Positions 1-8,333 of a DNA stretch of 38,042 nt are shown one piece after another; the first letter of the stretch is position 1; every line of letters begins with the position of its first letter. The translations under genes were made by a program, and so were the position numbers. Source of the DNA: Clostridia bacterium (lineage in GTDB: Bacteria; Bacillota; Clostridia; Lachnospirales; Anaerotignaceae); the NCBI GenBank assembly GCA_009929735.1, contig RZZU01000024.1, positions 1-38,042 on the forward strand, in the 5' to 3' direction. The notes below the pieces were generated by a model. The model made no database searches. It had not been told where the DNA came from and was given only the letters and a program-made list of their open reading frames with translations.

Positions 1-1
1 T

Positions 2-133
2 TCCATCAACAAAAACGACACAGCACCTATCTTCGAAGTTTCTGACTTGGGTATCGTTGGTGACCTTAAGGTTATCCTGCCTAAATTGGCTGATGCAATC
101 AGAAAATACAAGACAGCAAAAGCAAACAACTAA
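2..133 (+). CDS. etfA: Electron transfer flavoprotein alpha subunit, C-terminal fragment (partial)
   Basis: Only the last 43 codons are present; the gene begins before the window. The tail contains EVSDLGIVGDLKVILPKLA, which matches the end of the FAD-binding domain of EtfA, where a (Y/L)GIVGDL block precedes the last helix. EtfA pairs with EtfB and moves electrons between acyl-CoA dehydrogenases or related enzymes and ferredoxin/NAD-linked partners. A strong terminator follows 27 bases after the stop, so this is the last gene of its operon. The identification rests on a short segment, but the motif is characteristic. The partners upstream cannot be seen. Confidence 0.8.
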   Translation, partial: SINKNDTAPIFEVSDLGIVGDLKVILPKLADAIRKYKTAKANN

Positions 134-159
134 TATTTCTTCATATATTATGTTTCTTC

Positions 160-197
160 AAGAGGTTCCTTTGTATATACAAAGGAACCTCTTTTTT
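160..197 (+). terminator. Rho-independent terminator of etfA
   Basis: A 13-bp stem (AAGAGGTTCCTTT pairing with AAAGGAACCTCTT) closes a short GTATATAC loop and runs into a T tract. Confidence 0.9.
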
Positions 198-417
198 ATA
201 TAAAAGTATAGAATTGTCGCTGTTACAGATTGTGTGCTGCCTATGCTAAACAATAAAATGATGACAAGCGATTACCGGAAAAAGCTGCTTGAAAACGGAA
301 AGCAGTGAAAAACACAAAAAATAATTACCTATTGAAAGGTTTGTTTTGTATTAATAAATCTACAGTTGCCACAAAGCATAGCTTAATATTCATAATGGTA
401 GAAAAATGTCGCAAAAA
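198..417. other. Non-coding gap between etfA terminator and relQ promoter
   Basis: AT-rich DNA. A 16-codon frame at 258-308 has no ribosome binding site. A weak hairpin (CTGCTT/AAGCAG) lies around 285-305. Nothing else is recognised. Confidence 0.5.
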
Positions 418-446
418 TAGACATGGTTTGCAAATTATGTTATACT
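418..446 (+). promoter_or_regulatory. Sigma-A type promoter for the (p)ppGpp synthetase gene
   Basis: TAGACA at 418-423, a 17-bp spacer and TATACT at 441-446, each one base from consensus. The predicted start lies about 25 bases before the AGAGAGGG ribosome binding site. Confidence 0.7.
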
Positions 447-478
447 AAAAAAAATCTGCAAGAGAGGGTGTTCCAAAG

Positions 479-1168
479 ATGAATTTCGTAGAGCTGGATT
501 ATGAAGAAAAAATGATGCCCGGACATTCAGAAATAATTTTAAAAGAAGCAAAGCCTTTTATGGAATTAATGATGGAGTGCAGATGTGCTTTGATGGAAGT
601 GGAAACAAAGCTGAATGTTTTGAACGAAGAGTTTGCGCTCAAATATAATAGAAATCCTTTTGAATCCATTAAATCGAGGATTAAAAAACCAATGAGCATT
701 GTGGAAAAGCTAAAAAGAAAAGGCTTTCCTCTTACCGTGGAAAGTATGGAGGAGAATTTATTTGACATTGCAGGGATCAGAGTGATATGCTCCTTTGTGG
801 ATGATATTTATGCCATTGCAGCGTTGCTGGTACAGCAGGATGACATTTCGCTTTTAGAGGCAAAAGACTATATTAAGAACCCCAAGGGAAACGGTTACAG
901 GAGCTTACATCTTCTTTTGGAGGTGCCTGTCTTTCTGGCGGAAGAAAAAAAGCTGATGAAGGTGGAAGTGCAGTTTCGCACCATTGCTATGGATTTTTGG
1001 GCTAGCTTAGAGCATAAGTTAAAATATAAAAAAAATATTTCGGATGCTGAGGTAATTTTTGAAGAATTAAAAGAATGTGCGGATATTATTAGCAATATGG
1101 ACTTACGGATGCAGGACATAAGAAATCGAATTGATCTACAACGAGATGACGCAATCAGGTCTTGCTAA
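479..1168 (+). CDS. relQ: Small alarmone synthetase, RelQ/YjbM type (GTP pyrophosphokinase)
   Basis: The protein has a single RelA/SpoT synthetase domain and no HD hydrolase, TGS or ACT domain. At 229 residues it matches the small alarmone synthetases, which transfer pyrophosphate from ATP to GDP or GTP to make (p)ppGpp. Visible motifs are the basic ATP-side segment with KSRIKKP near residue 65, D97-IAGIRVICSF, the G-loop-like KNPKGNGYRSLH (133-144), EVQFRT (163-168) and WASLEHKLKYK (174-184). EVQFRT stands where most homologues have EVQIRT. RelQ is favoured over RelP by length and the long helical C-terminus, but this is family knowledge and not proved here. The start is fixed by AGAGAGGG before the ATG. 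The gene is monocistronic, with its own promoter. The acetylation-independent role in stringent adaptation is inferred from the family. Confidence 0.88.
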   Translation: MNFVELDYEEKMMPGHSEIILKEAKPFMELMMECRCALMEVETKLNVLNEEFALKYNRNPFESIKSRIKKPMSIVEKLKRKGFPLTVESMEENLFDIAGIRVICSFVDDIYAIAALLVQQDDISLLEAKDYIKNPKGNGYRSLHLLLEVPVFLAEEKKLMKVEVQFRTIAMDFWASLEHKLKYKKNISDAEVIFEELKECADIISNMDLRMQDIRNRIDLQRDDAIRSC

Positions 1169-1480
1169 AAATGGATTTACCGTAAAGAGTGAAGCGGCAT
1201 ATTTAAGTCCTTGGGGAAAAAGGATACATAATGGCATGAATTGCAGTACGGATATTTTTACTGTTCAATTATGCTATGTTGCAAACAACATTTCCACTAT
1301 TTTTTGTTTGCGCAAATTTGTTTTGTACACCGTAATTAAGGGTTAGCAATATCAGACATATGAAGGATTTCCCCGAAGGATAGCGAAAAAGAAAGAAGAT
1401 GGGCAGCTTTCGGATAGAAATGAAAGGCAGCAGCATCTTTTGATGAATATAGAATTTTAAAAAAATATATAGAATTGGCG
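1169..1480. other. Non-coding stretch downstream of relQ
   Basis: Contains a near-palindrome TGTTGcaaaCAACA around 1279-1292, but no frame with a credible ribosome binding site. It ends at the terminator at 1481-1520, so it is probably the relQ 3' untranslated region or a small transcript. Confidence 0.4.
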
Positions 1481-1520
1481 AAAAGCAGATGTGTGCGTGC
1501 ATATCTGCTTTTTTTTTTTG
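1481..1520 (+). terminator. Rho-independent terminator
   Basis: AAAGCAGAT pairs with ATCTGCTTT across a loop of about 12 bases, followed by more than eight T residues. It lies 313 bases after relQ and is the first strong terminator there. Confidence 0.8.
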
Positions 1521-1579
1521 CGAATTTTAGGGATAAACAGTTGTTTTTGCGGAAGAAAAATGGAATGACACGACAGCGT

Positions 1580-1613
1580 TTGACAGAAAGTGCAAGGCAG
1601 TCATGGTATATTT
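1580..1613 (+). promoter_or_regulatory. Possible promoter for the MPN-like/LysM gene
   Basis: An extended -10 (TGG-TATATT, 1605-1613) lies about 75 bases before the start codon. A perfect TTGACA at 1580-1585 is 22 bases from the hexamer, which is too far for normal spacing, so the -10 carries the call. Confidence 0.4.
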
Positions 1614-1688
1614 TGGACAAGCAAAAAGTCTTTGGGGCAATGCCAGAGAAACTTGCCGGCGGATTTTGAATACAAGGGAGGACATAGA

Positions 1689-2858
1689 ATGCGGCAATAT
1701 TATGACGATGATATGAATTTGTATGGTTATGGCATAGATGAAGAATCATCAACCTTGCCTGAGAAAACAAAGCAAATGGGCGCACTGGAAACTCAAATGC
1801 GAATCTACATTGAGGATTATGTGTATACATATTTATATCAATATGGAAAAAGTAATGGGCAGAAGGAAAAGGTGGCGGCTTTAGTTGGGCGGTATTTAGA
1901 AATTAACGGCGAAGATTCCGTTGTTATTTCAGGTGCAATTCAAGGCAAAGATGGCGCACAAAAAAATGGGGCGGAAGGCTTTAGTGAAGAAACATGGGAA
2001 TACATAGGAAGTCAGATGGAAACTTATTTCAAGGAAATGACCTTGGTCGGCTGGGTTCATATGCAGCCGGGGTTTGGTTCCTTTCTAATGTCCAAAGATG
2101 AATTATTTCATGAGGAATATTTTAAAGAAAAATGGCAGGTTCTATTTGTCATTGACAGCCTTGATAAAATGGACACGTTTTATATTTATAATGAGGAGAA
2201 AAAAGGCTTAAGGCAAGCCAGAGGCTATTTTGTTTATTACGAAAAGAACAACGAAATGCAAGAATATATGCTTGATAACAGCATGGTACACCCCAAAGAA
2301 GAGATTCCGACTATGTCGGCAGCAGAAGAAGCGGATGGAGAGCGGCCGGAAGTGACCGGAGAGCGGAAAAGGCGCAAACCAAAACCGGAAGAGCGAATGG
2401 ATGCCGCAAAAGAAATCCGCAGGGTATTGCAAAAACGTGCCCAGGAGGTAGAAGAGGCGCAAAAAGGAAGGTATACCATGCTGGTAGGGGTAAGCTGTGT
2501 TCTTTGTGTTGTGTGCCTATGCATGGGGTTTGCGCTAATGAGCAACATGACTCGCTTACGCAGCTTAGAAGGTGACATTTTAATGGTGCAAAGCTCCTAT
2601 CAAAAGCTGGAGGAAAGCATAGAGGGGGTTAAGGTTCAAGCGGCGTTTGCGACTGAACCAACGGCGCAGGTAAAGGCAGAAAAAGAACCTGAGGAAGAAG
2701 CTGTAGAAACCTGGTACACCGTTGAAGCAGGCGACAGCTTAGGCTTTATCAGCGAAAAATATTATGGTGACAACAGCGGCATTGCAAAAATAAAGCAAGC
2801 CAATAAAATAGAAAATGCGGATGCGATTTATGCGGGGCAATCCTTATTGATTCCATAA
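1689..2858 (+). CDS. Membrane protein with degenerate MPN/JAMM-like domain and C-terminal LysM
   Basis: The 389-residue protein has three parts. Residues about 38-185 resemble an MPN (JAB1/Mov34) fold: a helix, E60-KVAALVGR, the strand VVISGAIQ, a second helix, then LVGWVHMQPGFGSFLMSKD and a strand LFVIDSL. In JAMM proteases the motif is H-x-H-x7-S-x2-D; here H124-x-Q126-x7-M134-x2-D137 keeps the spacing but replaces the second His and the Ser. A basic, charged linker (220-260) leads to one membrane helix (263-286) and a LysM domain (342-389) that would bind peptidoglycan outside. The topology is therefore MPN-like domain in the cytoplasm and LysM outside. The start at 1689 follows GGGAGG; a longer frame reaches 1590 without support. 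I do not recognise a named family, and a metal-independent binding role is inferred from the lost ligand. Confidence 0.8.
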   Translation: MRQYYDDDMNLYGYGIDEESSTLPEKTKQMGALETQMRIYIEDYVYTYLYQYGKSNGQKEKVAALVGRYLEINGEDSVVISGAIQGKDGAQKNGAEGFSEETWEYIGSQMETYFKEMTLVGWVHMQPGFGSFLMSKDELFHEEYFKEKWQVLFVIDSLDKMDTFYIYNEEKKGLRQARGYFVYYEKNNEMQEYMLDNSMVHPKEEIPTMSAAEEADGERPEVTGERKRRKPKPEERMDAAKEIRRVLQKRAQEVEEAQKGRYTMLVGVSCVLCVVCLCMGFALMSNMTRLRSLEGDILMVQSSYQKLEESIEGVKVQAAFATEPTAQVKAEKEPEEEAVETWYTVEAGDSLGFISEKYYGDNSGIAKIKQANKIENADAIYAGQSLLIP

Positions 2859-3165
2859 TTTTTAAATGAGGCGAAACGCAATCTTAATGTTATAACAAAC
2901 AGTTTTCTTTGAGAAAACGGTAAATACTTATTTTGAAAAAGGCTTGCTCGGGAGGTAAGAAGCATTTTTAGAAGACAATCAGAAGTTTCTCATAAAAAAA
3001 TGGGGAGCTTCTATAACAAATAAATCGTTTGTTTTGTAGCTGCGGTGTCAAAAAAAGATGGCTTTTACAAGTCATGGCACTGATAAATAAAGCAAAGATA
3101 CAATTCATTCGAATGATTAAAAACTAGTTTTTTTTGTATAAAGAAAAATGAGCAGTAAAAAATTG
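2859..3165. other. Intergenic region with an imperfect hairpin
   Basis: AGAAGTTTCTCAT (2981-2993) pairs with ATGGGGAGCTTCT (3000-3012) around a six-A loop, with three G.U pairs. A weaker AACAAA/TTTGTT hairpin with a T-rich tail follows at 3015-3035. These may terminate the LysM transcript. No gene is visible. Confidence 0.45.
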
Positions 3166-3194
3166 TTGCGATGCAGGGAATATTATGATACAAT
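3166..3194 (+). promoter_or_regulatory. Promoter for secG
   Basis: TTGCGA at 3166-3171, 17-bp spacer, TACAAT at 3189-3194, about 64 bases before the secG start. Confidence 0.6.
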
Positions 3195-3257
3195 ACTTAT
3201 GCTGTTTATAGTGGATAAGACTCAAAATAGTGAGCAAGATATATAGGAGGATTTGAA

Positions 3258-3506
3258 ATGACAACAATCGGGTATGTATTAACAGGTATTTTGGCTGTAT
3301 TGGCTGTAGTATTGAGTATTATTATATTGATGCAGTCTAAGCGTTCTGCAGGCTTAGGTGCGATTGGCGGCGGCGGTAGCGGCGGCGGCGAAACTTACTG
3401 GAGCAAAAACAAGGGTCATTCTGTGGAAGGTGCCTTGGAAAAATATACAAAAATAGGCGGCGCACTTTTTATGATTATTGCTTTTGTAATCAATTTGGTT
3501 GGCTAA
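3258..3506 (+). CDS. secG: Preprotein translocase subunit SecG
   Basis: The 82-residue protein has two membrane helices (about residues 5-24 and 61-81) joined by a glycine-rich cytoplasmic loop (GGGGSGGGETYWSKNKGHS), the normal SecG design. SecG joins SecY and SecE in the plasma membrane and stimulates SecA-driven export. It has a strong ribosome binding site (AGGAGG, 8 bases before the ATG). rnr follows, as in many Firmicutes. A hairpin with a T tract directly after the stop probably makes secG more abundant than rnr. Confidence 0.93.
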   Translation: MTTIGYVLTGILAVLAVVLSIIILMQSKRSAGLGAIGGGGSGGGETYWSKNKGHSVEGALEKYTKIGGALFMIIAFVINLVG

Positions 3507-3512
3507 TAGACG

Positions 3513-3540
3513 GAGATGCATAAATGCATCTCTTTTTTTT
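3513..3540 (+). terminator. Intercistronic terminator between secG and rnr
   Basis: GAGATGCA pairs with TGCATCTC around a TAAA loop, followed by eight T residues. It starts six bases after the secG stop and 46 bases before the rnr ATG, so it may be a partial terminator that allows read-through. Confidence 0.85.
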
Positions 3541-3585
3541 GGATACACTAAAGTTATATGGAGAAAAAAGAAATGGGAGGAGTTT

Positions 3586-5730
3586 ATGGAGTTGAATAAT
3601 TTGTTGGAAGAACGAAAGAAAAAGGTACTTGGATATATTGAAAGTGAAAACTATATTCCTATGAAGCGTAAAGAAATCCGTCAGATGCTTTCTGTACCGG
3701 ATGCTGAGCGGGAGCAGTTTGATGGAATTATTCAGGAATTGGTAGAGGAGGGCAAGCTGGTTGAAACGAAAAAAGGAAAGCTTATGCCGCCAAAGACCAT
3801 TAATATGTCTACGGGTGTTTTTACGGGCCATGCCAAAGGTTTTGGTTTTGTGACACCAGATGAAGGCGGAGCGGATATTTTTATTCCTGCAAACGAAACG
3901 TATGGTGCAATGCAAAAAGACAGGGTTTTATATAAGGTATTACGTCCGGCTGAGGGAGATAAAAAAGCCGATGGCGTGATTATAAAGGTTTTGGAAAGAG
4001 GAATACAGCGTGTTGTTGGACTTTATGAGCAGAGCAAGGGCTTTGGCTTTGTCATTGCGGATGATAAGAAAATTGCCAAGGATATTTTCATTGCAAAAGA
4101 AAATGCAAAGGGTGCTGTGAGCGGACATAAGGTTGTAGCTGAAATTATCAATTACGCAGAGGAAAGACGAAATCCGGAAGGGAAAATTATAGAAATTTTA
4201 GGGCACGTGAACGACCCCGGTGTTGACATTCTTTCGGTAATCCGTCGGTTTGATTTGGCCATAGAATTCCCTGATGAAGTGTATAAAGAAATTGAGAATC
4301 TTGAAACAGAGGTTTTGGAAAAAGATAAAGAAGGCAGAGAGGATTTCAGAGGGATTTTAACCATTACCATTGATGGTGAGGATGCCAAGGATTTAGATGA
4401 TGCCGTTTCCTTAGCACGGACAGAAAAAGGAAATTATTTGCTGGGGGTGCATATTGCAGATGTGACCCACTATGTGCGAGAGCATACCGCCTTGGACAGA
4501 GAGGCTTTTGCAAGGGGCACCAGCGTTTATTTGGTTGATCGGGTAATTCCTATGCTGCCGCATAAGTTAAGTAACGGAATTTGCTCTTTAAACCCGCAGA
4601 TGGATAGGTTAACTATGAGTTGTATGATGGAAATTGATAATAAAGGGGAGGTCGTTTCTCATAAAATTTGTCAATCTGTCATCCATTCAGACTATCGTAT
4701 GACTTATACCGCAGTCCGTGAGATTTTAGAGGATAAGACGCCTGCGCTCTTGGAGGAATATGCACAGATTGTGCCGATGCTGACAGAAATGAATGAGCTG
4801 AGGAAAATATTGGGTGAAAAGCGTCATAAGCGAGGGTCTGTAAACTTTGACTTGCCAGAATCTAAAATTATTTTAAACGAACAAGGCAAGCCCATTGAAA
4901 TTCGTCCGTATGAAAGAAGCATTGCAACAAATTTGATTGAGGAATTTATGTTGGTTTGTAATGAAACAGTTGCAGAGAATGCTTTTTGGCAGGAAATTCC
5001 TTTTATGTATCGTACCCATTTGGAGCCTGATGAGGAAAAGCTTCAGCGTATGGAGCAATTTATTCGTGGCTTTGGGTACCATTTACGCAAAAAGGATGGC
5101 GAAATTCATCCACGGGAGATACAAAGAGTTTTACAGGAGGCAGAAGGAACAGAACAGGAGAGAATTATTACCAGAATGGTTTTGCGCAGTATGATGCAGG
5201 CACGCTATGCCGCTGACAACCTTGGGCATTTTGGGCTGGCAGCAAAGTATTATTGCCACTTTACTTCACCAATCCGCCGATACCCAGATTTGCAAATTCA
5301 CAGGCTTTTGAAAAAAATGCTGCATGGTGAGATGGGAGAAAAGCAAACGAAGGAATATCAAGCAAAAATGCCTGATATGGCAAAGCATTGTTCAAAGCGG
5401 GAACGTATCGCCGATGAGGCGGAGCGTGATACGGAACAGCTGAAAAAGGTCGAGTATATGCAGGATAAAATTGGCGAGGTATTTGAGGGCATTATTTCTG
5501 GCGTAACAAATTGGGGAATTTATGTTGAGCTGCCCAATACCATTGAAGGAATGGTGGCGTTGGCGAAGATGGACGATGATTACTTCGAATTTGATGAAAG
5601 AAAAATGATGGTTTTTGGCAGGAGAACCGGGAAAAGCTATCATTTAGGAGATAAGGTAATGGTAGTTTTGTCCAAAGTTTCGAAAGAGCTTGGCACCATT
5701 GATTTTCTCTTTGAGGACGGAGAAGAATAA
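3586..5730 (+). CDS. rnr: Ribonuclease R
   Basis: A 714-residue 3'-to-5' exoribonuclease that degrades structured RNA and takes part in rRNA quality control. In order: winged-helix region (about 1-65), two cold-shock domains (about 70-205, with GHAKGFGFV and QSKGFGFV repeats), the RNB catalytic domain (about 250-575) and a C-terminal S1 domain (about 625-714). The metal-binding Asp residues of the TIDGEDAKDLDDA motif are D263, D269, D271 and D272, all present. The RNB core also shows HYVREH and the FTSPIRRYPDLQIHR signature. The start at 3586 has GGGAGG upstream; a longer frame to 3499 lacks one. smpB, the usual next gene in Firmicutes, does not follow; a terminator does. Confidence 0.95.
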   Translation: MELNNLLEERKKKVLGYIESENYIPMKRKEIRQMLSVPDAEREQFDGIIQELVEEGKLVETKKGKLMPPKTINMSTGVFTGHAKGFGFVTPDEGGADIFIPANETYGAMQKDRVLYKVLRPAEGDKKADGVIIKVLERGIQRVVGLYEQSKGFGFVIADDKKIAKDIFIAKENAKGAVSGHKVVAEIINYAEERRNPEGKIIEILGHVNDPGVDILSVIRRFDLAIEFPDEVYKEIENLETEVLEKDKEGREDFRGILTITIDGEDAKDLDDAVSLARTEKGNYLLGVHIADVTHYVREHTALDREAFARGTSVYLVDRVIPMLPHKLSNGICSLNPQMDRLTMSCMMEIDNKGEVVSHKICQSVIHSDYRMTYTAVREILEDKTPALLEEYAQIVPMLTEMNELRKILGEKRHKRGSVNFDLPESKIILNEQGKPIEIRPYERSIATNLIEEFMLVCNETVAENAFWQEIPFMYRTHLEPDEEKLQRMEQFIRGFGYHLRKKDGEIHPREIQRVLQEAEGTEQERIITRMVLRSMMQARYAADNLGHFGLAAKYYCHFTSPIRRYPDLQIHRLLKKMLHGEMGEKQTKEYQAKMPDMAKHCSKRERIADEAERDTEQLKKVEYMQDKIGEVFEGIISGVTNWGIYVELPNTIEGMVALAKMDDDYFEFDERKMMVFGRRTGKSYHLGDKVMVVLSKVSKELGTIDFLFEDGEE

Positions 5731-5732
5731 CG

Positions 5733-5758
5733 AAAAGCTTGCTCCTTTAAGCTTTTTT
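5733..5758 (+). terminator. Terminator after rnr
   Basis: AAAGCTT pairs with AAGCTTT around GCTCCTTT, ending in a T run. Confidence 0.65.
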
Positions 5759-5774
5759 CAAGGAAACTAAAAAT

Positions 5775-5820
5775 AAGCCATATTGCTTTGCAAATCCTTG
5801 CAAAGCAATATGGCTTTTAT
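5775..5820. terminator. Long perfect hairpin between convergent genes
   Basis: A 19-bp perfect stem, 5775-5793 with 5798-5816, closes an ATCC loop. It sits between rnr (plus) and the small membrane-protein gene (minus), so it can stop both transcripts. The T tracts on both sides are short. Confidence 0.75.
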
Positions 5821-5912
5821 GTTGTGAGAAAGTAATATCATAAGATAATGACGGGAATAGGCATATTGATTTGCTGACACTTCATTAATAAGGAAAGAAC
5901 TGCCTATATTAA

Positions 5913-6236
5913 TCACGAAGCCATATCCTTTTTCAGCTGATAACAGCGATACATTGCAAGCATAAAGCCGCCTGCATAAATTAAAATGGAGAGCGCAAGT
6001 AAAATTTTGGGGCAATTTCTATGTGTAATTTGTTGGTAAATCCAACAGAAAAGCATGAGAGTTCCACTGATTGCAGAGCAGATCGAAGTGAAAAAGAGCT
6101 GCTTTGCAGCAATTTGAGCAACCGATGCATTTATATTAAAATCCGGCAGAAAGTGGGACCGCATTTGGCTCATACGCTTGCCCTCTCTGTAAAAGAATAC
6201 TGAAATAAAGACTAATAGAATGGTGTAAAATAACAT
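5913..6236 (-). CDS. Small membrane protein of unknown function
   Basis: A 107-residue protein with three predicted membrane helices (about residues 2-16, 47-66 and 78-96) and a basic loop after the first helix. The reading frame is supported by AAAGGAG seven bases before the ATG and by a promoter with 17-bp spacing just upstream (TTGCGT / TACACT). It is transcribed against its neighbours and ends near the 19-bp hairpin at 5775-5816. I do not recognise a family. The short basic C-terminus (LKKDMAS) is probably cytoplasmic. Confidence 0.7.
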   Translation of the reverse strand: MLFYTILLVFISVFFYREGKRMSQMRSHFLPDFNINASVAQIAAKQLFFTSICSAISGTLMLFCWIYQQITHRNCPKILLALSILIYAGGFMLAMYRCYQLKKDMAS

Positions 6237-6266
6237 AATGCGCTCCTTTATTATTTGGATAGCTTC

Positions 6267-6295
6267 AGTGTATCATTTTTCTGTTTTTTACGCAA
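6267..6295 (-). promoter_or_regulatory. Promoter for the small membrane-protein gene
   Basis: On the minus strand TTGCGT (6290-6295), 17-bp spacer, TACACT (6267-6272), about 30 bases before the ATG. Confidence 0.65.
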
Positions 6296-6477
6296 GAAAT
6301 CTAAAAAGGAAAAATTACGCAGGGCAAAATTACCAAATTATTTAAGTGTATCTATAAAAAAACATAAAGTATTTCGAAGGAAAGATTGTAATACTGAAAA
6401 AAATATGTTACTTTTATAAGGCAAAGCATAACTGCATTGATGCGATTATGTGCAAAAGGAATAAAAGGAGAGGTATT

Positions 6478-7836
6478 ATGAATGAAGGATTAGAAAAAAG
6501 ATATGGACTTTTGACTGCGATTGCCATGGTCGTAGGGATTGTTATTGGCAGCGGCGTTTTCTTTAAGGCAGAGAAGGTTTTGCTGGCAACGGGAGGGAAC
6601 CTCGCACAAGGTATTTTAGCATGGTTTTTAGGCGGTTTGGTTATGGTTATCTGTGCATATAACTTTGCGGTACTTGCAACACGCCATGAAAAGGTTAGTG
6701 GGATTGTTGACTATGCGGAAATGATGGTCGGTTCAAAATATGGCTACTTTTTTGCCTGGTTTATGGCAACAATCTATTTTCCGGCAATGACATCCGTTTT
6801 AGCATGGGTTTCTGCCAGATATTTTTGTGTTTTATTGGGGTGGGATATTGTTGGGCCTCAGGCGATGACCTTAGCTGGACTTTTTTTGGTATGCAGTTAT
6901 GTGTTAAACGCAATTTCTCCAAGGCTGGCTGGGAAATTGCAGGTAACAACTACGATAATTAAGCTGATTCCTTTGGCCTTAATGGCGGTAGTGGGTACCA
7001 TTTTTGGCCTGAAAAACGGTATTTTGATGGAAAATTTTAATGGTGCAGTCATTTCCGAAGTGCATGGAAATCCTTTGTTTACTGCTGTTGTGGGCACGAG
7101 CTTTGCTTATGAAGGCTGGATTTGCGCAACCAGCATTAATGCAGAGTTGAAAGACGCTAAGCGTAATTTACCCTTGGCATTGGTTATTGGTACCGTGTTT
7201 ATTATTTTCGCATATATGCTATATTACGTTGGTTTGGCGGGTGCAGTCGAAAACAGTGTGATGATGGAAGGCGGAGAAGCAGGGGCAAAAATTGCCTTTT
7301 CAACGGTCTTTACACAAGCCGGCGGTACGTTGCTTTTTGTGTTTGTGGTTATTTCCTGCTTGGGTACCCTAAACGGCTTAATGTTGGCGTGTACCCGTGG
7401 ATTTTATGCAATGGCGGCAAGAAATGAAGGCCCTATGCCTCATATTTTTAATGGGGTGGATAAAGTTACAAATATGCCTACGAATTCCTCAGCTATGGGC
7501 GTTTTAATGGCTGCGATTTGGCTTACTTATTTTTATGGGGCAAACCTAACTGACCCATGGTTTGGTTTGTTCTGTTTTGACAGCTCTGAGCTGCCAATTA
7601 TTACAATCTATGCTATGTATATTCCTATTTTCCTGATGCAGATGAAAAAAGGAACAGACTTAGGCGTTTTTAATCGGTATATAGCACCGATTTTGGGCCT
7701 CATGGCAAGTGCATTTATGGTAATTGCTGCAGTTGTTTCTTTAGGGAAAGCAATTATTTATTACTTAATTTTATTTGCTGCAGTTATGTGCATAGGATTT
7801 TTACTGAAAAATTATGGTCATGAGAAAACGAAATAA
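6478..7836 (+). CDS. APC-superfamily amino acid permease
   Basis: A 452-residue integral membrane protein with about 12 helices. The first helix carries the APC signature GIVIGSGVFFKAEKVL, and the unwound helix-6 region shows GTSFAYEGWICATSINAELKD. Both are typical of amino acid exchangers of the LAT/SteT branch (serine/threonine exchange in Bacillus). The substrate cannot be fixed from sequence alone. The start at 6478 has AAAGGAGAGG seven bases upstream; the ATG at 6448 does not. The gene stands alone, with a terminator after it. Uptake or exchange of an amino acid fits the fermentative theme of the symporters downstream. Confidence 0.88.
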   Translation: MNEGLEKRYGLLTAIAMVVGIVIGSGVFFKAEKVLLATGGNLAQGILAWFLGGLVMVICAYNFAVLATRHEKVSGIVDYAEMMVGSKYGYFFAWFMATIYFPAMTSVLAWVSARYFCVLLGWDIVGPQAMTLAGLFLVCSYVLNAISPRLAGKLQVTTTIIKLIPLALMAVVGTIFGLKNGILMENFNGAVISEVHGNPLFTAVVGTSFAYEGWICATSINAELKDAKRNLPLALVIGTVFIIFAYMLYYVGLAGAVENSVMMEGGEAGAKIAFSTVFTQAGGTLLFVFVVISCLGTLNGLMLACTRGFYAMAARNEGPMPHIFNGVDKVTNMPTNSSAMGVLMAAIWLTYFYGANLTDPWFGLFCFDSSELPIITIYAMYIPIFLMQMKKGTDLGVFNRYIAPILGLMASAFMVIAAVVSLGKAIIYYLILFAAVMCIGFLLKNYGHEKTK

Positions 7837-7850
7837 AAGGAACGATTAAG

Positions 7851-7872
7851 GCGGAGATTTCTCCGCTTTTTT
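7851..7872 (+). terminator. Terminator after the APC permease
   Basis: GCGGAG pairs with CTCCGC around ATTT, followed by six T residues. Confidence 0.85.
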
Positions 7873-7887
7873 ATTGCGAAGAAACAG

Positions 7888-7915
7888 TTGACTTATATTT
7901 GATAAGCTGTATACT
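7888..7915 (+). promoter_or_regulatory. Promoter for the DUF134-mrp operon
   Basis: TTGACT at 7888-7893, 16-bp spacer, TATACT at 7910-7915. Both hexamers are one base from consensus. Confidence 0.75.
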
Positions 7916-7956
7916 GTAATAAGTAACATATGTCAATAATAAAGGAGGGGAGATTT

Positions 7957-8331
7957 ATGGCAAGACCCAGAAAATGCAGGAAGGTCTGCTCATTACCGGA
8001 AAACGTTGGTTTTGCACCGATGCAAGCGTTTTGTGACGAAAACCGTGTTATCATGGCCGTGGATGAATATGAAACAATTCGGCTGATTGATTTAGTGGGA
8101 TATACACAAGAAGAATGCGCAACGCAAATGAATATCGCCAGAACAACGGTACAGGGTATCTATAATGAGGCCCGAAAAAAATTGGCAGATGCTTTAGTCA
8201 ATGGGAAGCCGCTTTTTATCGAGGGCGGCGATTTTGACCTTTGCGAAGGGGGAAATCTCCCTTGCGGAAAAAAATGCGAAAAGTTTTGCGATAAAAAAAG
8301 AAAAAAAGATACTATTTCTAAGGAGATGTAA
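7957..8331 (+). CDS. DUF134-family predicted DNA-binding protein
   Basis: A 124-residue protein that opens with the family signature [11 protein letters not shown] and has a sigma-70 region 4-like helix-turn-helix ([25 protein letters not shown], residues about 57-80, seen in pieces). The C-terminus is Cys- and Lys-rich (four Cys from about residue 93 on), which could bind a metal or cluster. DUF134 proteins often sit beside Mrp/NBP35 ATPases or NifX/NifB-like cofactor-binding proteins, as here. The start follows AAAGGAGGGG. The gap to the next gene is two bases, so the two are co-transcribed. A regulatory role tied to iron-sulfur metabolism is inferred from this context. Confidence 0.88.
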   Translation: MARPRKCRKVCSLPENVGFAPMQAFCDENRVIMAVDEYETIRLIDLVGYTQEECATQMNIARTTVQGIYNEARKKLADALVNGKPLFIEGGDFDLCEGGNLPCGKKCEKFCDKKRKKDTISKEM

Positions 8332-8333
8332 TT

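Noticed and set aside
258..308. 16-codon frame MMTSDYRKKLLENGKQ after etfA
   Set aside because: No ribosome binding site or promoter; too short to support.
1336..1830. 164-residue minus-strand frame over the region before the LysM gene
   Set aside because: It overlaps the start of the MPN-like/LysM gene and a terminator, has no binding site, and its composition (His, Cys, Phe-rich) looks random.
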